A stretch of 30,781 nucleotides of DNA, taken from positions 1 through 30,781 of the forward strand of contig CALTTF010000018.1 of NCBI GenBank assembly GCA_943908385.1. Direction: 5' to 3'. Within the stretch, counting starts at the first letter, position 1; every line of letters begins with the position of its first letter. Below, piece by piece: positions 1-6,896 of this stretch. The notes below the pieces were generated by a model that was not told the origin of the DNA, searched no databases, and saw only the letters and a list, made by a program, of their open reading frames with translations. The translations under genes were made by a program, and so were the position numbers. This DNA comes from an uncultured Corynebacterium sp. GTDB lineage: Bacteria; Actinomycetota; Actinomycetes; Mycobacteriales; Mycobacteriaceae.

Positions 1-104
1 AGTATCCAGAGCGACGGTAGCGAGGCATGTAGCAGCGCTCAAAAAGAGTGGAGATTATCCAGAGCTTTAGGGGTCTCATACCGTAAGCAATATACGGTAA
101 CGGG
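1..104. other. Possible mobile-element junction inside the AEC gene
   Basis: The first ~100 nt differ from the GC-rich transporter sequence. They hold a 10-bp direct repeat TATCCAGAGC at 3-12 and 56-65, and an inverted repeat TACCGTA / TACGGTA at 79-85 and 93-99. The segment beginning GGGGTCTCAT at 70 vaguely recalls the GGGGTC ends of Tn3-type inverted repeats. No transposase is visible, so this is only a suggestion. Confidence 0.3.
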
Positions 105-622
105 GCGACCACGACAGGTGCGGTGATGCCGGTCTTCACTGCTTTGAGCACGTTCTTCCCACGCGAGTTGCTCGAATCCGGGTTCACGTCCAGACCCGCG
201 ATGACGACGGGGGAGACGATCACCATCTGCATGAGCAGCACCGGCGCCACGTAGGTCGCGTCGCCGATGACGTAGATCGCGATGGGCAGGCCGATATTCA
301 CCGAGTTGAAATAGCTTGCCGACGCCGCCCCCGCCATCCGTGTCGGCACATCCGCCCGGAAGAAGACGGTGGAGATGATCCAGAACACCGCCATCGTCAC
401 CGCCGTGGCCAGGAAGACCACTACGACCACGGGGGAAAGAAATGTAGAGGTGTCCGACTTCGCCACCGTGGTGAACAGAAGCGACGGCGACGCGACCCAA
501 TAGGCGACCCGGTTGAACATCAGGCGCTGCTCGCCCTCCCCGATGACACCGCGGTGGGCCAGGATATAGCCCGCGCTGATGACCACGAAGATGATGGCGA
601 AGCCGGTGATGACGTCTAACAC
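2..622 (-). CDS. AEC (auxin efflux carrier) family transporter, 3' end cut by window edge or disrupted
   Basis: The GTG at 622 follows GGGAGA with 9 nt spacing. The frame stays open to the window edge (207 codons). The protein starts with a hydrophobic helix (LDVITGFAIIFVVISAGYIL), continues with more membrane segments, and contains the family-like stretch ASYFNSVNIGLPIAIYVIG and KAVKTGITAPVVVAPL. Members of this family have about 10 TM helices and export organic anions; the substrate here is unknown. The gene follows menA on the same strand with a 42-bp gap, so the two may be co-transcribed. After APVVVAPL (near position 105) the translation no longer looks like a membrane protein, and the DNA becomes AT-richer with short repeats, so the gene may be broken there by an insertion. 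Identity fairly sure; integrity uncertain. Confidence 0.7.
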   Translation of the reverse strand, partial: MLDVITGFAIIFVVISAGYILAHRGVIGEGEQRLMFNRVAYWVASPSLLFTTVAKSDTSTFLSPVVVVVFLATAVTMAVFWIISTVFFRADVPTRMAGAASASYFNSVNIGLPIAIYVIGDATYVAPVLLMQMVIVSPVVIAGLDVNPDSSNSRGKNVLKAVKTGITAPVVVAPLPYIAYGMRPLKLWIISTLFERCYMPRYRRSGY

Positions 623-664
623 GTGCGAGTTTCTCCCAGCAGGGTCATGGCCCCGCAGTTCAGA

Positions 665-1723
665 TCAGTATTGCGCGTCGTCGGGAATGTGCATGGTCCA
701 ACCGAAATCAGAGTAGGGGATCGTCTGGCCCAGCTGCATGAACGGGGAACCGGCGATGAGCGCGCCGGCCAGGATCACGGACCAGATCAGCATTGCGCGG
801 CCGTTGGCCCCCAGAACTGGGATCAGTTCTTTTCCTTGCGCCCCGCGCTGGACCTTCAGCACCGAGCCGATCGCCAGCGGTAGGGCTGCCAGCGCCAGCA
901 GAGTTGGGGCGTAGGCAGCGCCGATGAACACCGTGATCACGAAAGGCGTCAAGGTCAAGACGGTGAAAAGACGGCGCGCGCGGACGTCGCCAAGCATGAC
1001 TGCGAGTGTGCGCTTCCCAGCTTCCGTGTCAGTAGGGATGTCGCGGATATTATTCGCGAGGTTGATGGCCGCGGAGATCGCGCCGATGCCGACCGCACAG
1101 CCGATGCCTACCCACGTGATCGTGCCGACCTGCGTGTACTGCGTGCCCAGGACAGCGACGAGGCCGAAGAAGACGAAGACGGAGACCTCGCCGAAGCCCC
1201 GGTAGCCGTACGGGTTCTTCCCGCCGGTGTAGAACCACGCCGCGAGAATGCACACCGCGCCAACGAGGATGAGCCAAGGAGCGCTCACAGCGGCGAGGAT
1301 CACCCCGGCTATCGCAGCCACACCGAAAGAGATGAACGCGGCTAGTTTCACCTGCTCCGGCCGCGCCAAGCCGGAGGCGGTCAGGCGGGTGGGGCCGGTG
1401 CGGTCGTCGTCAGTTCCGCGGATGCCGTCGGAATAGTCGTTGGCGTAATTGACACCGATGATCATGCCCATCGCCACGATCAGCGCGAGCAGTGCCAGCG
1501 GCAGGCTGCACCAGAATTCGAATGCTGCGGCGCCGGTGCCTGCGATCACGGGCGCGGCGGCGTTGAACCACGTGTGCGGGCGGGCGGCCTCCCACCAGTC
1601 CTTCGCGGTGGCGCCTCCCGGCGTGTCGCTCTTAGGGTTTTCGGTGCCCGTGAGATCCACGCGCGTGCTGCCGTTGTCGCTGGATTCGTCGGGATTCGGG
1701 GTGGTGTCGTCACTCGCGGTCAT
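665..1723 (-). CDS. menA: 1,4-dihydroxy-2-naphthoate polyprenyltransferase MenA
   Basis: Integral membrane UbiA-family prenyltransferase that attaches the polyprenyl chain to 1,4-dihydroxy-2-naphthoate, giving demethylmenaquinone. Both Asp-rich motifs are present: NDYSDGIRGTD (about residues 95-105) and NNIRDIPTD (about 224-232), with several hydrophobic helices between and after. The ATG at 1723 is preferred over the in-frame ATG at 1783 because a -10-like CATTAT lies 7 nt upstream (leaderless) and the extra residues do not look conserved. That gives 352 aa with a ~40-residue polar N-terminus before KDWWEAARPHTW. The divergent glycosyltransferase starts only about 60 bp away, and the AEC transporter follows downstream. 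Function sure; exact start moderately sure. Confidence 0.93.
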   Translation of the reverse strand: MTASDDTTPNPDESSDNGSTRVDLTGTENPKSDTPGGATAKDWWEAARPHTWFNAAAPVIAGTGAAAFEFWCSLPLALLALIVAMGMIIGVNYANDYSDGIRGTDDDRTGPTRLTASGLARPEQVKLAAFISFGVAAIAGVILAAVSAPWLILVGAVCILAAWFYTGGKNPYGYRGFGEVSVFVFFGLVAVLGTQYTQVGTITWVGIGCAVGIGAISAAINLANNIRDIPTDTEAGKRTLAVMLGDVRARRLFTVLTLTPFVITVFIGAAYAPTLLALAALPLAIGSVLKVQRGAQGKELIPVLGANGRAMLIWSVILAGALIAGSPFMQLGQTIPYSDFGWTMHIPDDAQY

Positions 1724-1767
1724 GACACCCATAATGCACGCAAAACATCGAAATGGTGAAGCTCGAC

Positions 1768-1773
1768 TAAAGT
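1768..1773 (+). promoter_or_regulatory. -10 hexamer of the glycosyltransferase gene (leaderless)
   Basis: TAAAGT ends 8 nt before the ATG at 1782 and there is no Shine-Dalgarno. The region also carries the divergent menA promoter. Confidence 0.4.
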
Positions 1774-1781
1774 AACGCTTC

Positions 1782-2660
1782 ATGTGGATCGACTACGCCG
1801 TCCGCCAGGTCTTGCACACGGCTGGAACGCTCGCCCGCCAGCCGGGCTTGCTCTTGGCCACCCGCGCACGACGCCTGTCGTTTCCCACCCTCGACGAGCC
1901 CGGCGGCCATGACACGGTCATTTCTCTGACCACGCACGGTAAACGTCTGTCCACCGCTGTGTACTGCATCGCGTCCCTGTTGGTGGGGACCCGCCGCTTG
2001 CCGGTCATCCTTTGGCTTGACGAGGACGACTACCACGGACCCTGGCCGCATGGCCTTCACCGCCTGCGCGACCGCGGACTGATCATCCGCTGCTCCGACG
2101 GCAACTACGGCCCGCACACGAAGTACTACGGCACGTTTCAGGAGTTCGCCGGCACAGGCACCCGCGTGATCACCGTCGACGACGACATGATGTACCCGCG
2201 CTGGTTCGCGGAGAAACTCGTCAACGCCGCCGATGCTGACCCGAACTGCGTGGTCGCCTATCGAGCTCACACGATCACCCTCGACGAGGGCGGCATGCGC
2301 CCGTACAAGGAGTGGCGCGCGACCCGCTCCACTGCACCGTCCCCGCGTCACTTTGCCACGGGAGTCTCCGGTGTTGCGTACCCGCCGTCGATGGTGGATT
2401 ACGTCGCGGAACAGGGCACCAACTTCGAGGACAAAGCCCCACGCGCCGATGACGTGTGGCTCAACCACTGCGCGCTGCGCTCCGGTCACCTGGTCCGCCA
2501 GGTCTACCCGCACCCGCGCGAGTTCTCCGTCATCCCGGCCAGCCAGCGCGAGGCACTCGTGCACCACAATCACTGGCGCGGCGGCAACGATGTGCAGATC
2601 GAGGCGACGTACACGGACGAGGACGTCGATAAGCTCCAGGCCGCCGTTCCGGTGGACTGA
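1782..2660 (+). CDS. Putative GT-A fold glycosyltransferase
   Basis: A 292-aa protein with the pattern of a family of putative GT-A glycosyltransferases: VISLTTHGKR at ~46-55, a repeat-rich core, GPHTKYY at ~110-116, the metal/nucleotide-sugar motif VDDDMMYP at 132-139 (DDD 133-135), and a late PRADDVWLNH motif that may hold the catalytic acid. There is no TM helix or signal peptide, so it probably acts at the inner face of the membrane. The start has no Shine-Dalgarno but has TAAAGT at 1768-1773, 8 nt before the ATG (leaderless). It is divergent from menA and convergent with menE, the position of a conserved unknown gene in related genomes as I recall. Donor and acceptor cannot be told from sequence; cell-envelope glycan work is a guess. 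Confidence 0.72.
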   Translation: MWIDYAVRQVLHTAGTLARQPGLLLATRARRLSFPTLDEPGGHDTVISLTTHGKRLSTAVYCIASLLVGTRRLPVILWLDEDDYHGPWPHGLHRLRDRGLIIRCSDGNYGPHTKYYGTFQEFAGTGTRVITVDDDMMYPRWFAEKLVNAADADPNCVVAYRAHTITLDEGGMRPYKEWRATRSTAPSPRHFATGVSGVAYPPSMVDYVAEQGTNFEDKAPRADDVWLNHCALRSGHLVRQVYPHPREFSVIPASQREALVHHNHWRGGNDVQIEATYTDEDVDKLQAAVPVD

Positions 2661-2696
2661 GTGTCCGCCGCTCTTATCCCGCCTTCGTGATGCGTC

Positions 2697-2793
2697 TGAA
2701 AAAATCGACACCGGCGCTATCGCGATAGTTTTATAAGTGCAGGTAGAGAGACTTCAAGTTGATTTTGAATAGTATGTCTTGTCGATTTTTTCA
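2697..2793. repeat. Perfect 14-bp inverted repeat around a 69-bp spacer between convergent genes
   Basis: TGAAAAAATCGACA at 2697-2710 is matched by its exact complement TGTCGATTTTTTCA at 2780-2793. The A6/T6 runs could serve as a two-way transcription stop for the convergent glycosyltransferase and menE genes. Inside the spacer is the perfect palindrome CTATCGCGATAG (2717-2728) followed by TTTT. The AT-rich 97-bp unit with no ORF could also be a small non-autonomous mobile element. No gene is seen between 2661 and 2812. Confidence 0.45.
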
Positions 2794-2812
2794 ATGAACA
2801 CCGAACGTCTGA

Positions 2813-3940
2813 CTAGAACAGCTCGCGCACCGCGATCCGGTCGACCTTGCCCGGCCCGGTAACGGGCATCTCCCTAAGGTGGCGCACATCCTTCGGCACC
2901 TGCCAGCGGGGGAGGTCGTCGAATGCTTCCATCAGGTCGCTGACAGCGGCGGAACCGGTGTAGGCGGCGCAGACCTGGTGGCCGAAGCGGTCGTCGGGAA
3001 CGCCCACGACGCACGCGGCGGTGACGCCCTCGAGGCTGAGCATGAACTCCTCGAGGATCTCCGGCTGAAGCTTCAGACCGCCGGTCTCGATGATGTTGTC
3101 GAGTCGGCCCGTGACGCGTAAAACGCCGTTGTCCAGCTCACCAGCATCGGACGTGGCGTACCAGCCGGACTCCGCGAATGCGGGGTGGTCGGGGATTTTC
3201 CGGTAGCCGCGGGCGATCATCGGTCCGCTGAGATAGATCCGGCCGCCGGTCACGCGCACTTTCACTCCGGCAAGAGGTGTGCCGTTGTAGACGCAGCCGC
3301 CGGCGGTTTCCGATGAGCCGTACGTGGTGACCACGTTGATGCGCAGTTTCGCTGCCGAGTCGAGCATCTTGGGGTTGATACGTCCGCCGCCGACGAGGAC
3401 GGCACTGAACAGGCGGAGCGCTTCGATACCGGCCAGGGTGCTCATCGCTTTGTTGAGCTGCATCGGGGTAAGCGCGGTGTACATGCGTTCGCCGGTGGCG
3501 GCGAGCTCATCGGCGCGTGCGGCGAACTCGCTGACGCGGAACCCGCCGGTCAAGTCCACGAAGGCTGGCTCGACACCCGCGACCATGCTGCGAACGAGGA
3601 CCTGAAAACCTGCGATGTGGTGTGCGGGCATCGCTAGCAACCACTGGCCCGGCCCACCGAGGAACTGGTGAGTGGCATCGGCGCTGGACACGAGGTTGAC
3701 AGGCGTGAGTTCAGCGCCTTTCGGCGTGCCCGTGGACCCGGAGGTCGCCAGCACTGCCGCGACGGAATCGTCGATCGGCTGGCCCGCACGCATCGTCGTG
3801 CGCAGGGTGTCCGCCCGGTGGCGGTCGTTCTTCGGCACCGGCAGTACCGCGCACTGCCCCGCGATCGCCGCCTCCAGATCCGGCATGATCGCCAGCGGGT
3901 CGGCGAGGTCTACGGGGAGCAGTTCGAGCATGTTCGGCAC
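2813..3940 (-). CDS. menE: o-Succinylbenzoate-CoA ligase MenE
   Basis: Acyl-adenylate-forming enzyme that activates o-succinylbenzoate to its CoA ester for MenB. Visible motifs are the P-loop-like ATSGSTGTPKG, the adenine-binding TYGSSETAGG, GWYATSDAGEL (A8-type Asp), the hinge GRLDNIIETGG, and the C-terminal catalytic Lys in TGPGKVDR. At 375 aa it is of the short MenE type. Three starts are possible (ATG 3949, GTG 3940, ATG 3931). GTG 3940 is chosen because TAGGAT (3948-3953) sits exactly 7 nt upstream with no Shine-Dalgarno. The two 33-bp repeat modules lie just upstream, so they may affect its expression. Confidence 0.93.
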   Translation of the reverse strand: MPNMLELLPVDLADPLAIMPDLEAAIAGQCAVLPVPKNDRHRADTLRTTMRAGQPIDDSVAAVLATSGSTGTPKGAELTPVNLVSSADATHQFLGGPGQWLLAMPAHHIAGFQVLVRSMVAGVEPAFVDLTGGFRVSEFAARADELAATGERMYTALTPMQLNKAMSTLAGIEALRLFSAVLVGGGRINPKMLDSAAKLRINVVTTYGSSETAGGCVYNGTPLAGVKVRVTGGRIYLSGPMIARGYRKIPDHPAFAESGWYATSDAGELDNGVLRVTGRLDNIIETGGLKLQPEILEEFMLSLEGVTAACVVGVPDDRFGHQVCAAYTGSAAVSDLMEAFDDLPRWQVPKDVRHLREMPVTGPGKVDRIAVRELF

Positions 3941-3947
3941 GCGCGTC

Positions 3948-3953
3948 ATCCTA
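3948..3953 (-). promoter_or_regulatory. -10 hexamer of menE (leaderless)
   Basis: On the minus strand this reads TAGGAT, 7 nt before the GTG at 3940. It decides the start of menE. Confidence 0.45.
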
Positions 3954-3985
3954 GCGCGGGTGCGTTTCGGCTCGACGGTCCGACA

Positions 3986-4018
3986 TTTACGTTTGTTTAC
4001 GATTGGCCCAAACGTAAA
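3986..4018. repeat. 33-bp module of three TTTACGNTTG decamers, copy 1
   Basis: TTTACGTTTG (3986-3995) is followed directly by TTTACGATTG (3996-4005), a 3-nt spacer and CAAACGTAAA (4009-4018), the exact inverse of the first decamer. The 10-bp phase of the direct pair suits a winged-helix regulator, and the inverted copy adds dimer symmetry. It lies between menE (-) and the kinase gene (+) and is nearer menE. Confidence 0.7.
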
Positions 4019-4070
4019 GTGCTCTAGAGTGAAAATGGCGAGATGGCAGAGTTTACCTGCTACTTTAGTG

Positions 4071-4103
4071 TTTACGCTTGTTTACGATTGACTCAAACGT
4101 AAA
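4071..4103. repeat. 33-bp module of three TTTACGNTTG decamers, copy 2
   Basis: TTTACGCTTG (4071-4080), TTTACGATTG (4081-4090), a 3-nt spacer, then CAAACGTAAA (4094-4103). It has the same architecture as copy 1, exactly 85 bp further on (about eight helical turns), and differs from it in one decamer base and the spacer. It is immediately followed by AAGGGGAG and the remnant mini-gene. Confidence 0.7.
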
Positions 4104-4117
4104 AAGGGGAGCTGAAC

Positions 4118-4254
4118 ATCAGTCCGTACACTCCGGGCCAAGTCGCGCGAGAGATCTATGGGCGCGACAAAAATACTGGAAGAGTTTAAAAGCTCCTGAC
4201 TTCGCACGATTCATACGAGAAGAAATTGACCCCGGTATGGGTTCGGGTTTCTAG
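4118..4254 (+). pseudogene. Possible broken mini-gene with one frameshift
   Basis: After AAGGGGAG and a 6-nt spacer comes ATC where a start would be expected, then a coding-looking stretch SPYTPGQVAREIYGRDKNTG-RV that stops at TAA 4187-4189. The -1 frame continues from 4186 with KAPDFARFIREEIDPGMGSGF and stops at TAG 4252. Joined across one missing base (a T near 4186) they form one plausible ~46-aa protein with a helix-turn-helix flavour (TPGQVAREI). It appears to be a decayed small DNA-binding protein gene (mutated start plus 1-nt deletion) next to the repeat modules. No family recognised; chance remains possible. Confidence 0.35.
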
Positions 4255-4271
4255 TTTCCTGGATCTCAATC

Positions 4272-4287
4272 TCCTCCCGTGGGAGGA
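4272..4287. promoter_or_regulatory. 16-bp palindromic operator, copy 1 (before sensor kinase gene)
   Basis: TCCTCCCGTGGGAGGA, centred about 44.5 bp before the GTG at 4324, which is itself 7 nt behind a -10-like TAGGCT (4311-4316). This is the usual place of an activator overlapping the -35 region. A second copy stands in the same place before the ABC gene. Confidence 0.6.
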
Positions 4288-4323
4288 GGAACACACCGCT
4301 GGTGGCCGGATAGGCTCGAGCGC

Positions 4324-5466
4324 GTGCATGTGAAATCCGGTGAGCTCGTGGTGACCCTCTTAGGGGCGGTGCTGGCGCTGCTGCACACGGCGTTGCTGTT
4401 CACCGGGGATGCGGGGGCTGCGGAGTGGGCGCAGGCACTGCTGTCGTGGGGGTTCGTCGCCGCGTTGTCACAGTGGCAGTCGCGCCCAAGGACGGCATCG
4501 GCGCTCATGGTGGGGCTGAATGTGGCGTGGTCGGTGCTGTGGCTGATCGCGCCGGCGAATATCGGTTACACGTTCTGGGTGGTCCTTGTCCCGCTGGCTG
4601 TCTATACCGCGCGGCGCAACGCCGGCAGCGGCGTGAAAGCGAAACCAGGGATGAGATTCGCCGCCGTCCTCACAGCGGTGGCGGCCGCGTGGTGTGTCAT
4701 CTCGCCGTTCATGTGGACGTGGGACGAGCGGCTTGTGCTGTTCTACCGTCGTCCGGTCGACGCGGCGTTGATGCTTGCGCTGCATTGGGCCGTCATTGCG
4801 GTGGCGTACCTCGTAGCGGCGAATGGTGCGGCCGACGAAGAAGCCAAGGAGAACAAGGCGCGCATGCGGGAGGAGCGCCTAGCGGCGGCACGCGAGGAGG
4901 AGCGACTCAACACGGCGCGCGATATCCACGATGTGCTGGGGCACTCGCTGACGCTCATCAAGGTGCAGGCGAATGCGGGGCTTACCGCGGGCACGGAGCG
5001 GGAATCGCTCGAGCTCATCCGGGACACCGCGGGCGATGCGCTCGCGGACATCCGTTTGCTGGTCAAAGGTCTGCGCGACGAAGGTCCGGGGCTCACGCCA
5101 GCCGCCACAGCTGACGATCTACCAGCGGTGATCGAGCGTTTCCGCGCCAACGGCATGGAGGTCGCACTCGACGCGCCGGAGCACCTGAGCATGCCCACTG
5201 TCACGGCGCAGGCGCTCAACAGGATCGTCGCGGAAGCGCTCACCAACGCGGTCAAGCACCAGGAGAACCCGGCCGCGCGGGTCACGGTCGAGCAGGGCAC
5301 AGAGGCGGTCGTCGTGACCGTCGCGTCGACGGGGCGCATGGCGCCGCAGCCGGGCGCGGGCACGGGCATCGTCGGTATGCGGGAGCGCGCCCGCGCCACA
5401 GGCGGATCGCTCGAGGTCACGCAGGAGAACAACACGGTCACCGTCACCGCGACGTTGGGAGCATGA
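4324..5466 (+). CDS. NarL/DesK-type sensor histidine kinase
   Basis: Membrane sensor kinase that autophosphorylates and passes phosphate to the response regulator beginning 1 bp after its stop. The N-terminal ~165 residues form about 4-6 hydrophobic helices with short loops, so it probably senses within or near the membrane. A charged linker (KENKARMREERLAAAREEE) leads to the HisKA_3 box RDIHDVLGHSLTLIK with phospho-acceptor His202. The HATPase domain follows with N-box-like EALTNAVKHQ and the G-box GTGIVGMRERARATGG. GTG 4324 is chosen over 4279 and 4330 because TAGGCT at 4311-4316 gives a leaderless start, and a 4279 start would fall inside the operator. The neighbouring ABC transporter suggests a stress, peptide or drug-responsive module; the signal is unknown. 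Confidence 0.9.
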   Translation: MHVKSGELVVTLLGAVLALLHTALLFTGDAGAAEWAQALLSWGFVAALSQWQSRPRTASALMVGLNVAWSVLWLIAPANIGYTFWVVLVPLAVYTARRNAGSGVKAKPGMRFAAVLTAVAAAWCVISPFMWTWDERLVLFYRRPVDAALMLALHWAVIAVAYLVAANGAADEEAKENKARMREERLAAAREEERLNTARDIHDVLGHSLTLIKVQANAGLTAGTERESLELIRDTAGDALADIRLLVKGLRDEGPGLTPAATADDLPAVIERFRANGMEVALDAPEHLSMPTVTAQALNRIVAEALTNAVKHQENPAARVTVEQGTEAVVVTVASTGRMAPQPGAGTGIVGMRERARATGGSLEVTQENNTVTVTATLGA

Positions 5467-5467
5467 G

Positions 5468-6118
5468 ATGCGCATTTTGCTTGTCGACGATCAACCCATG
5501 CTCCTGTCCGCCCTCTCCACCATCCTGAACACGCAGCCGGATATTGAGGTCGTGGCCACTGCCGCGAACGGTGCAGAAGCGATCGAGCAGGCGAAAAATC
5601 ACGATATCGACGTTGCGGTGCTGGATATCCGGATGCCGGTGCTCGACGGGATTTCCGCGGCGCGGCAGATTATGCCGCTGGGCCCGAAGGTGATCATGCT
5701 GACCACATTCGACGACGATGCTCTTGTGCAGGAGGCGATTGAGGCCGGAGTCCACGGATTCTTGCTCAAAGACGCTGAACCGGAGGTGCTTGCCGACGCC
5801 GTCCGCACCGTCGCCCGGGGCGAGTCTGTCCTGTCTAGTGGTGTGACGGGGAGGGTGCTGGAATGGGTGCGGGGTGGCGTCGATAAGCAAAATGCTCTGA
5901 GCGATTTTGAACGGCAAGCGATGTCGCTGCTCACCGGCCGGGAGCTGGAGGTCCTCGCGGAAATCGCGGGTGGGGCGACGAATGCGGAGATCGCGCAACA
6001 CCTGTTCATCGCGGAATCCACGGTGAAAACGCACGTGAAGAGCCTGCTTGCCAAACTCGGTGCCCGCGATCGTGTCGCATTGGTTCTCGTGGCGCAGCGG
6101 GCGGGTGTCGTGGGATAA
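5468..6118 (+). CDS. NarL/LuxR-family response regulator
   Basis: A 216-aa two-domain regulator. The receiver domain has the acidic pair D7/D8, phospho-acceptor D53 (VLDIRMP), T79/T80 and K101 (LLKDAEPE). The LuxR-type HTH is at the C-terminus (LTGRELEVLAEIAGG, then AESTVKTHVKSLLAKL). It starts 1 bp after the kinase stop, so the two are made together. The palindrome TCCTCCCGYGGGRGGA occurs before the kinase gene and again 6 bp after this gene, before the ABC ATPase gene. This suggests the regulator activates its own operon and the transporter. Confidence 0.94.
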   Translation: MRILLVDDQPMLLSALSTILNTQPDIEVVATAANGAEAIEQAKNHDIDVAVLDIRMPVLDGISAARQIMPLGPKVIMLTTFDDDALVQEAIEAGVHGFLLKDAEPEVLADAVRTVARGESVLSSGVTGRVLEWVRGGVDKQNALSDFERQAMSLLTGRELEVLAEIAGGATNAEIAQHLFIAESTVKTHVKSLLAKLGARDRVALVLVAQRAGVVG

Positions 6119-6123
6119 AAAGC

Positions 6124-6139
6124 TCCTCCCGCGGGGGGA
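6124..6139. promoter_or_regulatory. 16-bp palindromic operator, copy 2 (before ABC ATPase gene)
   Basis: TCCTCCCGCGGGGGGA differs in two positions from copy 1 at 4272-4287. Its centre is about 43.5 bp before the ATG at 6175, and AAAAAT (6162-6167) is a -10-like element 7 nt before that ATG. The geometry therefore matches copy 1 almost exactly. Confidence 0.58.
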
Positions 6140-6174
6140 TCACACGGCGATGCGGGCGCTGAAAAATCTGGTGC

Positions 6175-6891
6175 ATGAATTCCTCGCACCTTGCTTGCTC
6201 CGATGTATCTGTGAATTTCGGTGGCCACCAAGCGTTGAAACGTGTGTCGCTGACCACTGTGCCTGGGCGCGTACACGCGCTGCTCGGTCCGAATGGTGCC
6301 GGCAAATCGACGTTGATGTCCGTGCTCCTCGGGCTGATTGAACCCGATGCGGGAGGGGTCAGCCTTATGGGACAGCCCTTCGATCGTTCTCAGCTGCGGT
6401 TCGTGGGCGCTTCCATCAATGATCCGGCGTTCTACGGCCACCTCAGCGCACGCGATAATGTGCGGGTCCATACGACGTTGCTTGGTCTGCCTGATTCTGA
6501 GGCTGACCGGGTAATTGAGCTCGTCGGCTTGGGTGGTGCGGGCAAGAAGAAAGCGTCGAATTTCTCCACCGGCATGAAGGGGCGTCTCGCGCTGGCGCAG
6601 GCACTGCTCGGTGAGCCGCCAGTGCTGGTGCTCGATGAACCGCAGAACGGTCTCGACCCGGAAGGGATCGCGCACCTGCGTGAGTACTTGAAGGACTATG
6701 CCCGCGCCGGGCGCACGGTCCTGGTCAGCTCGCACCAGCTCGGCGAGGTCCTGCACCTGGCCGACGATGCCACGGTCATCGCCGACGGCACTGTCCGCTT
6801 CGCGGGTGAGCTGCGCGAACTCGGGCCGAATCTGGAGGAGTCCTTCTTCCAGCTCACCCGCGGCACCGCCGCGTTGGGGGAGGTGCGCTAA
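6175..6891 (+). CDS. ABC transporter ATP-binding protein (bacitracin/lantibiotic-export type)
   Basis: A 238-aa ATPase of the ABC-2 exporter class. Walker A GPNGAGKST is at 38-46, the divergent signature STGMKGRLALAQA begins at 131, Walker B VLVLDEP is at 150-156 with a D-loop NGLD, and the switch His187 lies in SSHQLGE. The Q-loop region reads FVGASI without an obvious Gln, as in several ATPases of this class. The permease starts 5 bp downstream. There is no Shine-Dalgarno; the start is 7 nt after AAAAAT, with the palindromic operator further upstream. It probably powers export of, or resistance to, a membrane-active compound sensed by the adjacent kinase; the substrate is inferred only from context. 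Confidence 0.92.
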   Translation: MNSSHLACSDVSVNFGGHQALKRVSLTTVPGRVHALLGPNGAGKSTLMSVLLGLIEPDAGGVSLMGQPFDRSQLRFVGASINDPAFYGHLSARDNVRVHTTLLGLPDSEADRVIELVGLGGAGKKKASNFSTGMKGRLALAQALLGEPPVLVLDEPQNGLDPEGIAHLREYLKDYARAGRTVLVSSHQLGEVLHLADDATVIADGTVRFAGELRELGPNLEESFFQLTRGTAALGEVR

Positions 6892-6896
6892 AAACG

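Noticed and set aside
1767..2711. 314-codon minus-strand frame opposite the glycosyltransferase
   Set aside because: No recognisable motifs; the plus strand has the VDDDM and PRADDVW motifs and a matching promoter.
4279..4323. Kinase start at GTG 4279
   Set aside because: It falls within the palindromic operator and upstream of the -10-like TAGGCT; the added residues (GGGTHRWWPDRLER) are not family-like.
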